DNA of 64,000 nucleotides, taken from assembly GCA_009746045.1 (NCBI GenBank), contig RPFO01001369.1, positions 1 through 64,000 on the forward strand. The letters run 5' to 3'. The DNA is from Mesostigma viride (Eukaryota; Streptophyta; Mesostigmatophyceae; Mesostigmatales; Mesostigmataceae). The notes below the pieces were generated by a model, which searched no databases, had not been told where the DNA came from, and was given only the letters and a program-made list of their open reading frames with translations. Numbering within the stretch: position 1 is the stretch's first letter; each line of letters begins with the position of its first letter. Shown here one piece after another: positions 32,962-47,561 of this stretch. A program made the position numbers and the translations under genes.

Positions 32962-35900
32962 TAATTAATGATGAGGATTCAGGCTCCATTGGTGTCATCA
33001 TGGCCCGTCTACGTACATGGACCGTGGCATTTATGTATTTAATGATGAGGATTCAGGCTCCCATGGGGTCATTGATGATCATGGCATTTATGTATGTAAT
33101 TAATGATGAGGATTCAGGCTCCATTGGTGTCATCATGGCTGGCCTACGTATGTACATGGATGTCAAAGAAAAAAAAATGATGAGGATTCAGGCTCCCATG
33201 GTGTCATCATGGCCCGTCTACGTACATGGATGTCAAGGAATAGTAAATGATGAGGATTCAGGCTCCCATGGTGTCAGATGTCATGGCCTGTCTACGTACA
33301 TGGATGGCATGTATGTATTTAATGATGAGGATTCAGGCTCCCATGGTGTCATCATGGCTGGCCTACGTACATGGATGTCTCAGAAAAAAAATGATGAGGA
33401 TTCAGGCTCCCATGGTGTCATCATGGCTGGCCTACGTACATGGATGTCAAAGAAAAAAAAATGATCAGGATTCAGGCTCCCGTGGTGTCATTATGGCCCG
33501 TCTACGTGTTGTTGGCATGTATGAAATTAATGAGGAGGATTCAGGCTCCCATGGTGTCATCATGGCCCGTCTACTTACATGGATGGCATTTATGTAATTA
33601 ATGATGAGGATTCAGGCTCCCATGGGGTCATCATGGCTTGTCTACGTACATGGTTGGCATTTATGTAATTAATGAGGAGGATTCAGGCTCCCATGGTGTC
33701 TCCATGGCTGGCCTACGTACATGGATGTCAAGGAATAGTAAATGATGAGGATTCAGGCTCCCGTGGTGTCATCATGGCCCGTCTACGTACATGGATGGCA
33801 TTTATGTAATTAATCATGAGGATTCAGGCTCCCATGGGGTCATCATGGCTTGTCTACGTACATGGTTGGCATTTATGTAATTAATGAGGAGGATTCAGGC
33901 TCCCATGGTGTCTCCATGGCTGGCCTACGTACATGGATGTCAAGGAATAGTAAATGATGAGGATTCAGGCTCCCATGGTGTCATCATGGCCTGTCTACGT
34001 ACATGGATGGCATGTATGTAATTAATGATGAGGATTCAGGCTCCCATGGTGTCATCATGGCTTGTCTACGTACATGGTTGGCATTTATGTAATTAATGAG
34101 GAGGATTCAGGCTCCCATGGTGTCATCATGGCTTGTCTACGTACATGGTTGGCATTTATGTAATTAATGATGAGGATTCAGGCTCCCATGGTGTCTCCAT
34201 GGCTGGCCTACGTACATGGATGTCAAGGAATAGTAAATGAGGAGGATTCAGGCTCCCATGGTGTCATCATGGCCCGTGTACGTACATGGATGGCATGTAT
34301 GTAATTAATGAGGAGGATTCAGGCTCCCATGGTGTCATCATGGCTGGCCTACGTACATGGATGTCAAAGAAAAAGAAATGATGAGGATTCAGGCTCCCAT
34401 GGTGTCATCATGGCTGGCCTACGTACATGGATGTCTCATAAAATAAATGATGAGGATTCAGGCTCCCATGGTGTCATCATGGCTTGTCTACCTACATTGT
34501 TGGCATGTATGTAATTAATGATGAGGATTCAGGCTCCCATGGTGTCTCCATGGCTGGCCTACGTACATGAATGGCATTTATGTAATTAATGATGAGGATT
34601 CAGGCTCCCATGGTGTCATCATGGCCCGTCTACGTACATGGATGGCATTTATGTAATTAATGATGAGGATTCAGGCTCCCATGGTGTCATCATGGCTTGT
34701 CTACGTACATGGTTGGCATTTATGTAATTAATGAGGAGGATTCAGGCTCCCATGGTGTCATCATGGCCCGTCTACTTACATGGATGGCATTTATGTAATT
34801 AATGATGAGGATTCAGGCTCCCATGGGGTCATCATGGCTTGTCTACGTACATGGTTGGCATTTATGTAATTAATGAGGAGGATTCAGGCTCCCATGGTGT
34901 CTCCATGGCTGGCCTACGTACATGGATGTCAAGGAATAGTAAATGATGAGGATTCAGGCTCCCATGGTGTCATCATGGCTTGTCTACCTACATGGTTGGC
35001 ATTTATGTAACCTGAATCCTCTCATTAAGAAAATGAAGAGGATTCAGGCTCCATTGGTGTCATCATGGCTGGCCTACGTACATGGATGTCAAGGAATAGT
35101 AAATGATGAGGATTCAGGCTCCCATGGTGTCATCATGGCCCGTCTACGTACATGGATGTCAAGGAATAGTAAATGATGAGGATTCAGGCTCCCATGGGGT
35201 CATCATGGCTTGTCTACGTACATGGTTGGCATTTATGTAATTAACGAGGAGGATTCAGGCTCCATTGGTGTCATCATGGCTGGCCTACGTACATGGATGT
35301 CAAGGAATAGTAAATGATGAGGATTCAGGCTCCCATGGTGTCATCATGGCTTGTCTACGTACATGGTTGGCATTTATGTAATTAATGAGGAGGATTCAGG
35401 CTCCCATGGTGTCTCCATGGCTGGCCTACGTACATGGATGTCAAGGAATAGTAAATGATGAGGATTCAGGCTCCCATGGTGTCATCATGGCCTGTCTACG
35501 TACATGGATGGCATGTATGTAATTAATGATGAGGATTCAGGCTCCCATGGTGTCATCATGGCTTGTCTACGTACATGGTTGGCATTTATGTAATTAATGA
35601 GGAGGATTCAGGCTCCCATGGTGTCATCATGGCTTGTCTACGTACATGGTTGGCATTTATGTAATTAATGATGAGGATTCAGGCTCCCATGGTGTCTCCA
35701 TGGCTGGCCTACGTACATGGATGTCAAGGAATAGTAAATGATAAGGATTCAGGCTCCCATGGTGTCATCATGGCCCGTCTACGTACATGGATGGCATTTA
35801 TGTAATTAATGATGAGGATTCAGGCTCCCATGGGGTCATCATGGCTTGTCTACGTACATGGTTGGCATTTATGTAATTAATGAGGAGGATTCAGGCTCCC

Positions 35901-38900
35901 ATGGTGTCTCCATGGCTGGCCTACGTACATGGATGTCAAGGAATAGTAAATGATGAGGATTCAGGCTCCCATGGTGTCATCATGGCCTGTCTACGTACAT
36001 GGATGGCATGTATGTAATTAATGATGAGGATTCAGGCTCCCATGGTGTCATCATGGCTTGTCTACGTACATGGTTGGCATTTATGTAATTAATGAGGAGG
36101 ATTCAGGCTCCCATGGTGTCATCATGGCTTGTCTACGTACATGGTTGGCATTTATGTAATTAATGATGAGGATTCAGGCTCCCATGGTGTCTCCATGGCT
36201 GGCCTACGTACATGGATGTCAAGGAATAGTAAATGATGAGGATTCAGGCTCCCATGGTGTCATCATGGCCCGTGTACGTACATGGATGGCATGTATGTAA
36301 TTAATGAGGAGGATTCAGGCTCCCATGGTGTCATCATGGCTGGCCTACGTACATGGATGTCAAAGAAAAAGAAATGATGAGGATTCAGGCTCCCATGGTG
36401 TCATCATGGCTGGCCTACGTACATGGATGTCTCATAAAATAAATGATGAGGATTCAGGCTCCCATGGTGTCATCATGGCTTGTCTACCTACATTGTTGGC
36501 ATGTATGTAATTAATGATGAGGATTCAGGCTCCCATGGTGTCTCCATGGCTGGCCTACGTACATGAATGGCATTTATGTAATTAATGATGAGGATTCAGG
36601 CTCCCATGGTGTCATCATGGCCCGTCTACGTACATGGATGGCATTTATGTAATTAATGATGAGGATTCAGGCTCCCATGGTGTCATCATGGCTTGTCTAC
36701 GTACATGGTTGGGATTTATGTAATTAATGAGGAGGATTCAGGCTCCCATGGTGTCATCATGGCCCGTCTACTTACATGGATGGCATTTATGTAATTAATG
36801 ATGAGGATTCAGGCTCCCATGGGGTCATCATGGCTTGTCTACGTACATGGTTGGCATTTATGTAATTAATGAGGAGGATTCAGGCTCCCATGGTGTCTCC
36901 ATGGCTGGCCTACGTACATGGATGTCAAGGAATAGTAAATGATGAGGATTCAGGCTCCCATGGTGTCATCATGGCCCGTCTACGTACATGGATGGCATTT
37001 ATGTAATTAATGATGAGGATTCAGGCTCCCATGGGGTCATCATGGCTTGTCTACGTACATGGTTGGCATTTATGTAATTAATGAGGAGGATTCAGGCTCC
37101 CATGGTGTCTCCATGGCTGGCCTACGTACATGGATGTCAAGGAATAGTAAATGATGAGGATTCAGGCTCCCATGGTGTCATCATGGCCTGTCTACGTACA
37201 TGGATGGCATGTATGTAATTAATGATGAGGATTCAGGCTCCCATGGTGTCATCATGGCTTGTCTACGTACATGGATGGCATGTATGTAATTAATGATGAG
37301 GATTCAGGCTCCATTGGTGTCATCATGGCTGGCCTACGTATGTACATGGATGTCAAAGAAAAAAAAAATGATGAGGATTCAGGCTCCCATGGTGTCATCA
37401 TTGCCCGTGTATGTACATGGTTGGCATTTATGTAATTAATGATGAGGATTCAGGCTCCATTGGTGTCATCATTGCCCGTGTATGTACATGGTTGGCATTT
37501 ATGTATGTAATTAATGATGAGGATTCAGGCTCCATTGGTGTCATCATGGCTGGCCTACGTATGTACATGGATGTCAAAGAAAAAAAAATGATGAGGATTC
37601 AGGCTCCCATGGTGTCATCATGGCCCGTCTACGTACATGGATGTCAAGGAATAGTAAATGATGAGGATTCAGGCTCCCATGGTGTCAGATGTCATGGCCT
37701 GTCTACGTACATGGATGGCATGTATGTAATTAATGATGAGAATTCAGGCTCCATTGGTGTCATCATGGCTGGCCTACGTATGTACATGGATGTCAAAGAA
37801 AAAAAATGATGAGGATTCAGGCTCCCATGGTGTCATCATGGCCCGTCTACGTACATGGATGTCAAGGAATAGTAAATGATGAGGATTCAGGCTCCCATGG
37901 TGTCATCATGGCCTGTCTACGTACATGGATGGCATGTATGTATTTAATGATGAGGATTCAGGCTCCCATGGTGTCATCATGGCTGGCCTACGTACATGGA
38001 TGTCTCAGAAAAAAAATGATGAGGATTCAGGCTCCCATGGTGTCATCATGGCTGGCCTACGTACATGGATGTCAAAGAAAAAAAAATGATGAGGATTCAG
38101 GCTCCCGTGGTGTCATTATGGCCCGTCTACGTGTTGTTGGCATGTATGAAATTAATGATGAGGATTCAGGCTCCCATAGTGTCATCATGGCTGGCCTACG
38201 TACATGGTTGGCATTTATGTAATTAATGATGAGGATTCAGGCTCCCATGGTGTCATCATTGCCCGTGTATGTACATGGTTGGCATTTATGTAATTAATGA
38301 TGAGGATTCAGGCTCCATTGGTGTCATCATGGCCCGTCTACGTACATGGACCGTGGCATTTATGTATTTAATGATGAGGATTCAGGCTCCCATGGGGTCA
38401 TTGATGATCATGGCATTTATGTATGTAATTAATGATGAGGATTCAGGCTCATTGGTGTCATCATGGCTGGCCTACGTATGTACATGGATGTCAAAGAAAA
38501 AAAAATGATGAGGATTCAGGCTCCCATGGTGTCATCATGGCCCGTCTACGTACATGGATGTCAAGGAATAGTAAATGATGAGGATTCAGGCTCCCATGGT
38601 GTCAGATGTCATGGCCTGTCTACGTACATGGATGGCATGTATGTATTTAATGATGAGGATTCAGGCTCCCATGGTGTCATCATGGCTGGCCTACGTACAT
38701 GGATGTCTCAGAAAAAAAATGATGAGGATTCAGGCTCCCATGGTGTCATCATGGCTGGCCTACGTACATGGATGTCAAAGAAAAAAAATGATCAGGATTC
38801 AGGCTCCCGTGGTGTCATTATGGCCCGTCTACGTGTTGTTGGCATGTATGAAATTAATGAGGAGGATTCAGGCTCCCATGGTGTCATCATGGCCCGTCTA

Positions 38901-41900
38901 CTTACATGGATGGCATTTATGTAATTAATGATGAGGATTCAGGCTCCCATGGGGTCATCATGGCTTGTCTACGTACATGGTTGGCATTTATGTAATTAAT
39001 GAGGAGGATTCAGGCTCCCATGGTGTCTCCATGGCTGGCCTACGTACATGGATGTCAAGGAATAGTAAATGATGAGGATTCAGGCTCCCGTGGTGTCATC
39101 ATGGCCCGTCTACGTACATGGATGGCATTTATGTAATTAATGATGAGGATTCAGGCTCCCATGGGGTCATCATGGCTTGTCTACGTACATGGTTGGCATT
39201 TATGTAATTAATGAGGAGGATTCAGGCTCCCATGGTGTCTCCATGGCTGGCCTACGTACATGGATGTCAAGGAATAGTAAATGATGAGGATTCAGGCTCC
39301 CATGGTGTCATCATGGCCTGTCTACGTACATGGATGGCATGTATGTAATTAATGATGAGGATTCAGGCTCCCATGGTGTCATCATGGCTTGTCTACGTAC
39401 ATGGTTGGCATTTATGTAATTAATGAGGAGGATTCAGGCTCCCATGGTGTCATCATGGCTTGTCTACGTACATGGTTGGCATTTATGTAATTAATGATGA
39501 GGATTCAGGCTCCCATGGTGTCTCCATGGCTGGCCTACGTACATGGATGTCAAGGAATAGTAAATGATAAGGATTCAGGCTCCCATGGTGTCATCATGGC
39601 CCGTCTACGTACATGGATGGCATTTATGTAATTAATGATGAGGATTCAGGCTCCCATGGGGTCATCATGGCTTGTCTACGTACATGGTTGGCATTTATGT
39701 AATTAATGAGGAGGATTCAGGCTCCCATGGTGTCTCCATGGCTGGCCTACGTACATGGATGTCAAGGAATAGTAAATGATGAGGATTCAGGCTCCCATGG
39801 TGTCATCATGGCCTGTCTACGTACATGGATGGCATGTATGTAATTAATGATGAGGATTCAGGCTCCCATGGTGTCATCATGGCTTGTCTACGTACATGGT
39901 TGGCATTTATGTAATTAATGAGGAGGATTCAGGCTCCCATGGTGTCATCATGGCTTGTCTACGTACATGGTTGGCATTTATGTAATTAATGATGAGGATT
40001 CAGGCTCCCATGGTGTCTCCATGGCTGGCCTACGTACATGGATGTCAAGGAATAGTAAATGATGAGGATTCAGGCTCCCATGGTGTCATCATGGCCCGTG
40101 TACGTACATGGATGGCATGTATGTAATTAATGAGGAGGATTCAGGCTCCCATGGTGTCATCATGGCTGGCCTACGTACATGGATGTCAAAGAAAAGAAAT
40201 GATGAGGATTCAGGCTCCCATGGTGTCATCATGGCTGGCCTACGTACATGGATGTCTCATAAAATAAATGATGAGGATTCAGGCTCCCATGGTGTCATCA
40301 TGGCTTGTCTACCTACATTGTTGGCATGTATGTAATTAATGATGAGGATTCAGGCTCCCATGGTGTCTCCATGGCTGGCCTACGTACATGAATGGCATTT
40401 ATGTAATTAATGATGAGGATTCAGGCTCCCATGGTGTCATCATGGCCCGTCTACGTACATGGATGGCATTTATGTAATTAATGATGAGGATTCAGGCTCC
40501 CATGGTGTCATCATGGCTTGTCTACGTACATGGTTGGCATTTATGTAATTAATGAGGAGGATTCAGGCTCCCATGGTGTCATCATGGCCCGTCTACTTAC
40601 ATGGATGGCATTTATGTAATTAATGATGAGGATTCAGGCTCCCATGGGGTCATCATGGCTTGTCTACGTACATGGTTGGCATTTATGTAATTAATGAGGA
40701 GGATTCAGGCTCCCATGGTGTCTCCATGGCTGGCCTACGTACATGGATGTCAAGGAATAGTAAATGATGAGGATTCAGGCTCCCATGGTGTCATCATGGC
40801 CCGTCTACGTACATGGATGGCATTTATGTAATTAATGATGAGGATTCAGGCTCCCATGGGGTCATCATGGCTTGTCTACGTACATGGTTGGCATTTATGT
40901 AATTAATGAGGAGGATTCAGGCTCCCATGGTGTCTCCATGGCTGGCCTACGTACATGGATGTCAAGGAATAGTAAATGATGAGGATTCAGGCTCCCATGG
41001 TGTCATCATGGCCTGTCTACGTACATGGATGGCATGTATGTAATTAATGATGAGGATTCAGGCTCCCATGGTGTCATCATGGCTTGTCTATGTACATGGA
41101 TGGCATGTATGTAATTAATGATGAGGATTCAGGCTCCATTGGTGTCATCATGGCTGGCCTACGTATGTACATGGATGTCAAAGAAAAAAAAAATGATGAG
41201 GATTCAGGCTCCCATGGTGTCATCATTGCCCGTGTATGTACATGGTTGGCATTTATGTAATTAATGATGAGGATTCAGGCTCCATTGGTGTCATCATTGC
41301 CCGTGTATGTACATGGTTGGCATTTATGTATGTAATTAATGATGAGGATTCAGGCTCCATTGGTGTCATCATGGCTGGCCTACGTATGTACATGGATGTC
41401 AAAGAAAAAAAAATGATGAGGATTCAGGCTCCCATGGTGTCATCATGGCCCGTCTACGTACATGGATGTCAAAGAAAAAAAAATGATGAGGATTCAGGCT
41501 CCCATGGTGTCATCATGGCCCGTCTACGTACATGGATGTCAAGGAATAGTAAATGATGAGGATTCAGGCTCCCATGGTGTCAGATGTCATGGCCTGTCTA
41601 CGTACATGGATGGCATGTATGTAATTAATGATGAGAATTCAGGCTCCATTGGTGTCATCATGGCTGGCCTACGTATGTACATGGATGTCAAAGAAAAAAA
41701 ATGATGAGGATTCAGGCTCCCATGGTGTCATCATGGCCCGTCTACGTACATGGATGTCAAGGAATAGTAAATGATGAGGATTCAGGCTCCCATGGTGTCA
41801 TCATGGCCTGTCTACGTACATGGATGGCATGTATGTATTTAATGATGAGGATTCAGGCTCCCATGGTGTCATCATGGCTGGCCTACGTACATGGATGTCT

Positions 41901-44900
41901 CAGAAAAAAAATGATGAGGATTCAGGCTCCCATGGTGTCATCATGGCTGGCCTACGTACATGGATGTCAAAGAAAAAAAATGATGAGGATTCAGGCTCCC
42001 GTGGTGTCATTATGGCCCGTCTACGTGTTGTTGGCATGTATGAAATTAATGATGAGGATTCAGGCTCCCATAGTGTCATCATGGCTGGCCTACGTACATG
42101 GTTGGCATTTATGTAATTAATGATGAGGATTCAGGCTCCCATGGTGTCATCATTGCCCGTGTATGTACATGGTTGGCATTTATGTAATTAATGATGAGGA
42201 TTCAGGCTCCATTGGTGTCATCATGGCCCGTCTACGTACATGGACCGTGGCATTTATGTATTTAATGATGAGGATTCAGGCTCCCATGGGGTCATTGATG
42301 ATCATGGCATTTATGTATGTAATTAATGATGAGGATTCAGGCTCCATTGGTGTCATCATGGCTGGCCTACGTATGTACATGGATGTCAAAGAAAAAAAAT
42401 GATGAGGATTCAGGCTCCCATGGTGTCATCATGGCCCGTCTACGTACATGGATGTCAAGGAATAGTAAATGATGAGGATTCAGGCTCCCATGGTGTCAGA
42501 TGTCATGGCCTGTCTACGTACATGGATGGCATGTATGTATTTAATGATGAGGATTCAGGCTCCCATGGTGTCATCATGGCTGGCCTACGTACATGGATGT
42601 CTCAGAAAAAAAATGATGAGGATTCAGGCTCCCATGGTGTCATCATGGCTGGCCTACGTACATGGATGTCAAAGAAAAAAAAATGATCAGGATTCAGGCT
42701 CCCGTGGTGTCATTATGGCCCGTCTACGTGTTGTTGGCATGTATGAAATTAATGAGGAGGATTCAGGCTCCCATGGTGTCATCATGGCCCGTCTACTTAC
42801 ATGGATGGCATTTATGTAATTAATGATGAGGATTCAGGCTCCCATGGGGTCATCATGGCTTGTCTACGTACATGGTTGGCATTTATGTAATTAATGAGGA
42901 GGATTCAGGCTCCCATGGTGTCTCCATGGCTGGCCTACGTACATGGATGTCAAGGAATAGTAAATGATGAGGATTCAGGCTCCCATGGTGTCATCATGGC
43001 CCGTCTACGTACATGGATGGCATTTATGTAATTAATGATGAGGATTCAGGCTCCCATGGGGTCATCATGGCTTGTCTACGTACATGGTTGGCATTTATGT
43101 AATTAATGAGGAGGATTCAGGCTCCCATGGTGTCTCCATGGCTGGCCTACGTACATGGATGTCAAGGAATAGTAAATGATGAGGATTCAGGCTCCCATGG
43201 TGTCATCATGGCCTGTCTACGTACATGGATGGCATGTATGTAATTAATGATGAGGATTCAGGCTCCCATGGGGTCATCATGGCTTGTCTACGTACATGGA
43301 TGGCATGTATGTAATTAATGATGAGGATTCAGGCTCCATTGGTGTCATCATGGCTGGCCTACGTATGTACATGGATGTCAAAGAAAAAAAAAATGATGAG
43401 GATTCAGGCTCCCATGGTGTCATCATTGCCCGTGTATGTACATGGTTGCCATTTATGTAATTAATGATGAGGATTCAGGCTCCATTGGTGTCATCATTGC
43501 CCGTGTATGTACATGGTTGGCATTTATGTATGTAATTAATGATGAGGATTCAGGCTCCCATGGTGTCATCATGGCCCGTCTACGTACATGGATGTCAAAG
43601 AAAAAAAAATGATGAGGATTCAGGCTCCCATGGTGTCATCATGGCCCGTCTACGTACATGGATGTCAAGGAATAGTAAATGATGAGGATTCAGGCTCCCA
43701 TGGTGTCAGATGTCATGGCCTGTCTACGTACATGGATGGCATGTGTGTAATTAATGATGAGAATTCAGGCTCCATTGGTGTCATCATGGCTGGCCTACGT
43801 ATGTACATGGATGTCAAAGAAAAAAAATGATGAGGATTCAGGCTCCCATGGTGTCATCATGGCCCGTCTACGTACATGGATGTCAAGGAATAGTAAATGA
43901 TGAGGATTCAGGCTCCCATGGTGTCATCATGGCCTGTCTACGTACATGGATGGCATGTATGTATTTAATGATGAGGATTCAGGCTCCCATGGTGTCATCA
44001 TGGCCGGCCTACGTACATGGATGTCTCAGAAAAAAATGATGAGGATTCAGGCTCCCATGGTGTCATCATGGCTGGCCTACGTACATGGATGTCAAAGAAA
44101 AAAAAATGATGAGGATTCAGGCTCCCGTGGTGTCATTATGGCCCGTCTACGTGTTGTTGGCATGTATGAAATTAATGATGAGGATTCAGGCTCCCATAGT
44201 GTCATCATGGCTGGCCTACGTACATGGTTGGCATTTATGTAATTAATGATGAGGATTCAGGCTCCCATGGTGTCATCATTGCCCGTGTATGTACATGGTT
44301 GGCATTTATGTAATTAATGATGAGGATTCAGGCTCCATTGGTGTCATCATGGCCCGTCTACGTACATGGACCGTGGCATTTATGTATTTAATGATGAGGA
44401 TTCAGGCTCCCATGGGGTCATTGATGATCATGGCATTTATGTATGTAATTAATGATGAGGATTCAGGCTCCATTGGTGTCATCATGGCTGGCCTACGTAT
44501 GTACATGGATGTCAAAGAAAAAAAATGATGAGGATTCAGGCTCCCATGGTGTCATCATGGCCCGTCTACGTACATGGATGTCAAGGAATAGTAAATGATG
44601 AGGATTCAGGCTCCCATGGTGTCAGATGTCATGGCCTGTCTACGTACATGGATGGCATGTATGTATTTAATGATGAGGATTCAGGCTCCCATGGTGTCAT
44701 CATGGCTGGCCTACGTACATGGATGTCTCAGAAAAAAAATGATGAGGATTCAGGCTCCCATGGTGTCATCATGGCTGGCCTACGTACATGGATGTCAAAG
44801 AAAAAAAATGATCAGGATTCAGGCTCCCATGGTGTCATCATGGCCCGTCTACGTACATGGATGTCAAGGAATAGTAAATGATGAGGATTCAGGCTCCCAT

Positions 44901-47561
44901 GGTGTCAGATGTCATGGCCTGTCTACGTACATGGATGGCATGTATGTATTTAATGATGAGGATTCAGGCTCCCATGGTGTCATCATGGCTGGCCTACGTA
45001 CATGGATGTCTCAGAAAAAAAATGATGAGGATTCAGGCTCCCATGGTGTCATCATGGCTGGCCTACGTACATGGATGTCAAAGAAAAAAAATGATCAGGA
45101 TTCAGGCTCCCGTGGTGTCATTATGGCCCGTCTACGTGTTGTTGGCATGTATGAAATTAATGAGGAGGATTCAGGCTCCCATGGTGTCATCATGGCCCGT
45201 CTACTTACATGGATGGCATTTATGTAATTAATGATGAGGATTCAGGCTCCCATGGGGTCATCATGGCTTGTCTACGTACATGGTTGGCATTTATGTAATT
45301 AATGAGGAGGATTCAGGCTCCCATGGTGTCTCCATGGCTGGCCTACGTACATGGATGTCAAGGAATAGTAAATGATGAGGATTCAGGCTCCCATGGTGTC
45401 ATCATGGCCCGTCTACGTACATGGATGGCATTTATGTAATTAATGATGAGGATTCAGGCTCCCATGGGGTCATCATGGCTTGTCTACGTACATGGTTGGC
45501 ATTTATGTAATTAATGAGGAGGATTCAGGCTCCCATGGTGTCTCCATGGCTGGCCTACGTACATGGATGTCAAGGAATAGTAAATGATGAGGATTCAGGC
45601 TCCCATGGTGTCATCATGGCCTGTCTACGTACATGGATGGCATGTATGTAATTAATGATGAGGATTCAGGCTCCCATGGGGTCATCATGGCTTGTCTACG
45701 TACATGGATGGCATGTATGTAATTAATGATGAGGATTCAGGCTCCATTGGTGTCATCATGGCTGGCCTACGTATGTACATGGATGTCAAAGAAAAAAAAA
45801 ATGATGAGGATTCAGGCTCCCATGGTGTCATCATTGCCCGTGTATGTACATGGTTGCCATTTATGTAATTAATGATGAGGATTCAGGCTCCATTGGTGTC
45901 ATCATTGCCCGTGTATGTACATGGTTGGCATTTATGTATGTAATTAATGATGAGGATTCAGGCTCCATTGGTGTCATCATGGCTGGCCTACGTATGTACA
46001 TGGATGTCAAAGAAAAAAAAATGATGAGGATTCAGGCTCCCATGGTGTCATCATGGCCCGTCTACGTACATGGATGTCAAGGAATAGTAAATGATGAGGA
46101 TTCAGGCTCCCATGGTGTCAGATGTCATGGCCTGTCTACGTACATGGATGGCATGTATGTAATTAATGATGAGAATTCAGGCTCCATTGGTGTCATCATG
46201 GCTGGCCTACGTATGTACATGGATGTCAAAGAAAAAAAAATGATGAGGATTCAGGCTCCCATGGTGTCATCATGGCCCGTCTACGTACATGGATGTCAAG
46301 GAATAGTAAATGATGAGGATTCAGGCTCCCATGGTGTCATCATGGCCTGTCTACGTACATGGATGGCATGTATGTATTTAATGATGAGGATTCAGGCTCC
46401 CATGGTGTCATCATGGCTGGCCTACGTACATGGATGTCTCAGAAAAAAAATGATGAGGATTCAGGCTCCCATGGTGTCATCATGGCTGGCCTACGTACAT
46501 GGATGTCAAAGAAAAAAAAATGATGAGGATTCAGGCTCCCGTGGTGTCATTATGGCCCGTCTACGTGTTGTTGGCATGTATGAAATTAATGATGAGGATT
46601 CAGGCTCCCATAGTGTCATCATGGCTGGCCTACGTACATGGTTGGCATTTATGTAATTAATGATGAGGATTCAGGCTCCCATGGTGTCATCATTGCCCGT
46701 GTATGTACATGGTTGGCATTTATGTAATTAATGATGAGGATTCAGGCTCCATTGGTGTCATCATGGCCCGTCTACGTACATGGACCGTGGCATTTATGTA
46801 TTTAATGATGAGGATTCAGGCTCCCATGGGGTCATTGATGATCATGGCATTTATGTATGTAATTAATGATGAGGATTCAGGCTCCATTGGTGTCATCATG
46901 GCTGGCCTACGTATGTACATGGATGTCAAAGAAAAAAAAATGATGAGGATTCAGGCTCCCATGGTGTCATCATGGCCCGTCTACGTACATGGATGTCAAG
47001 GAATAGTAAATGATGAGGATTCAGGCTCCCATGGTGTCAGATGTCATGGCCTGTCTACGTACATGGATGGCATGTATGTATTTAATGATGAGGATTCAGG
47101 CTCCCATGGTGTCATCATGGCTGGCCTACGTACATGGATGTCTCAGAAAAAAAATGATGAGGATTCAGGCTCCCATGGTGTCATCATGGCTGGCCTACGT
47201 ACATGGATGTCAAAGAAAAAAAAATGATCAGGATTCAGGCTCCCGTGGTGTCATTATGGCCCGTCTACGTGTTGTTGGCATGTATGAAATTAATGATGAG
47301 GATTCAGGCTCCCACAGTGTCATCATGGCTGGCCTACGTACATGGTTGGCATTTATGTAATTAATGATGAGGATTCAGGCTCCCATGGTGTCATCATTGC
47401 CCGTGTATGTACATGGTTGGCATTTATGTAATTAATGATGAGGATTCAGGCTCCATTGGTGTCATCATGGCCCGTCTACGTACATGGGTGGCATTTATGT
47501 ATTTAATGATGAGGATTCAGGCTCCCATGGGGTCATCATGGCTTGTCTACGTACATGGAGT
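32962..47561 (+). repeat. ~70-bp minisatellite, right block with higher-order structure
   Basis: About 14.6 kb of the same units as 20,050-23,352, all in plus orientation. Rare variants mark large internal duplications. TGTTGTTGGCATGTATGAAA occurs near 33,506, 38,132, 38,834, 42,026, 42,729, 44,152, 45,137, 46,566 and 47,270, with recurring spacings of about 703 and 1,425. ACCGTGGCATTTATG recurs near 33,020, 38,350, 42,245, 44,365 and 46,785. No genes. Confidence 0.96.

Noticed and set aside
19010-47561. CRISPR array
   Set aside because: Units are contiguous variants without unique spacers, and the DNA is eukaryotic.
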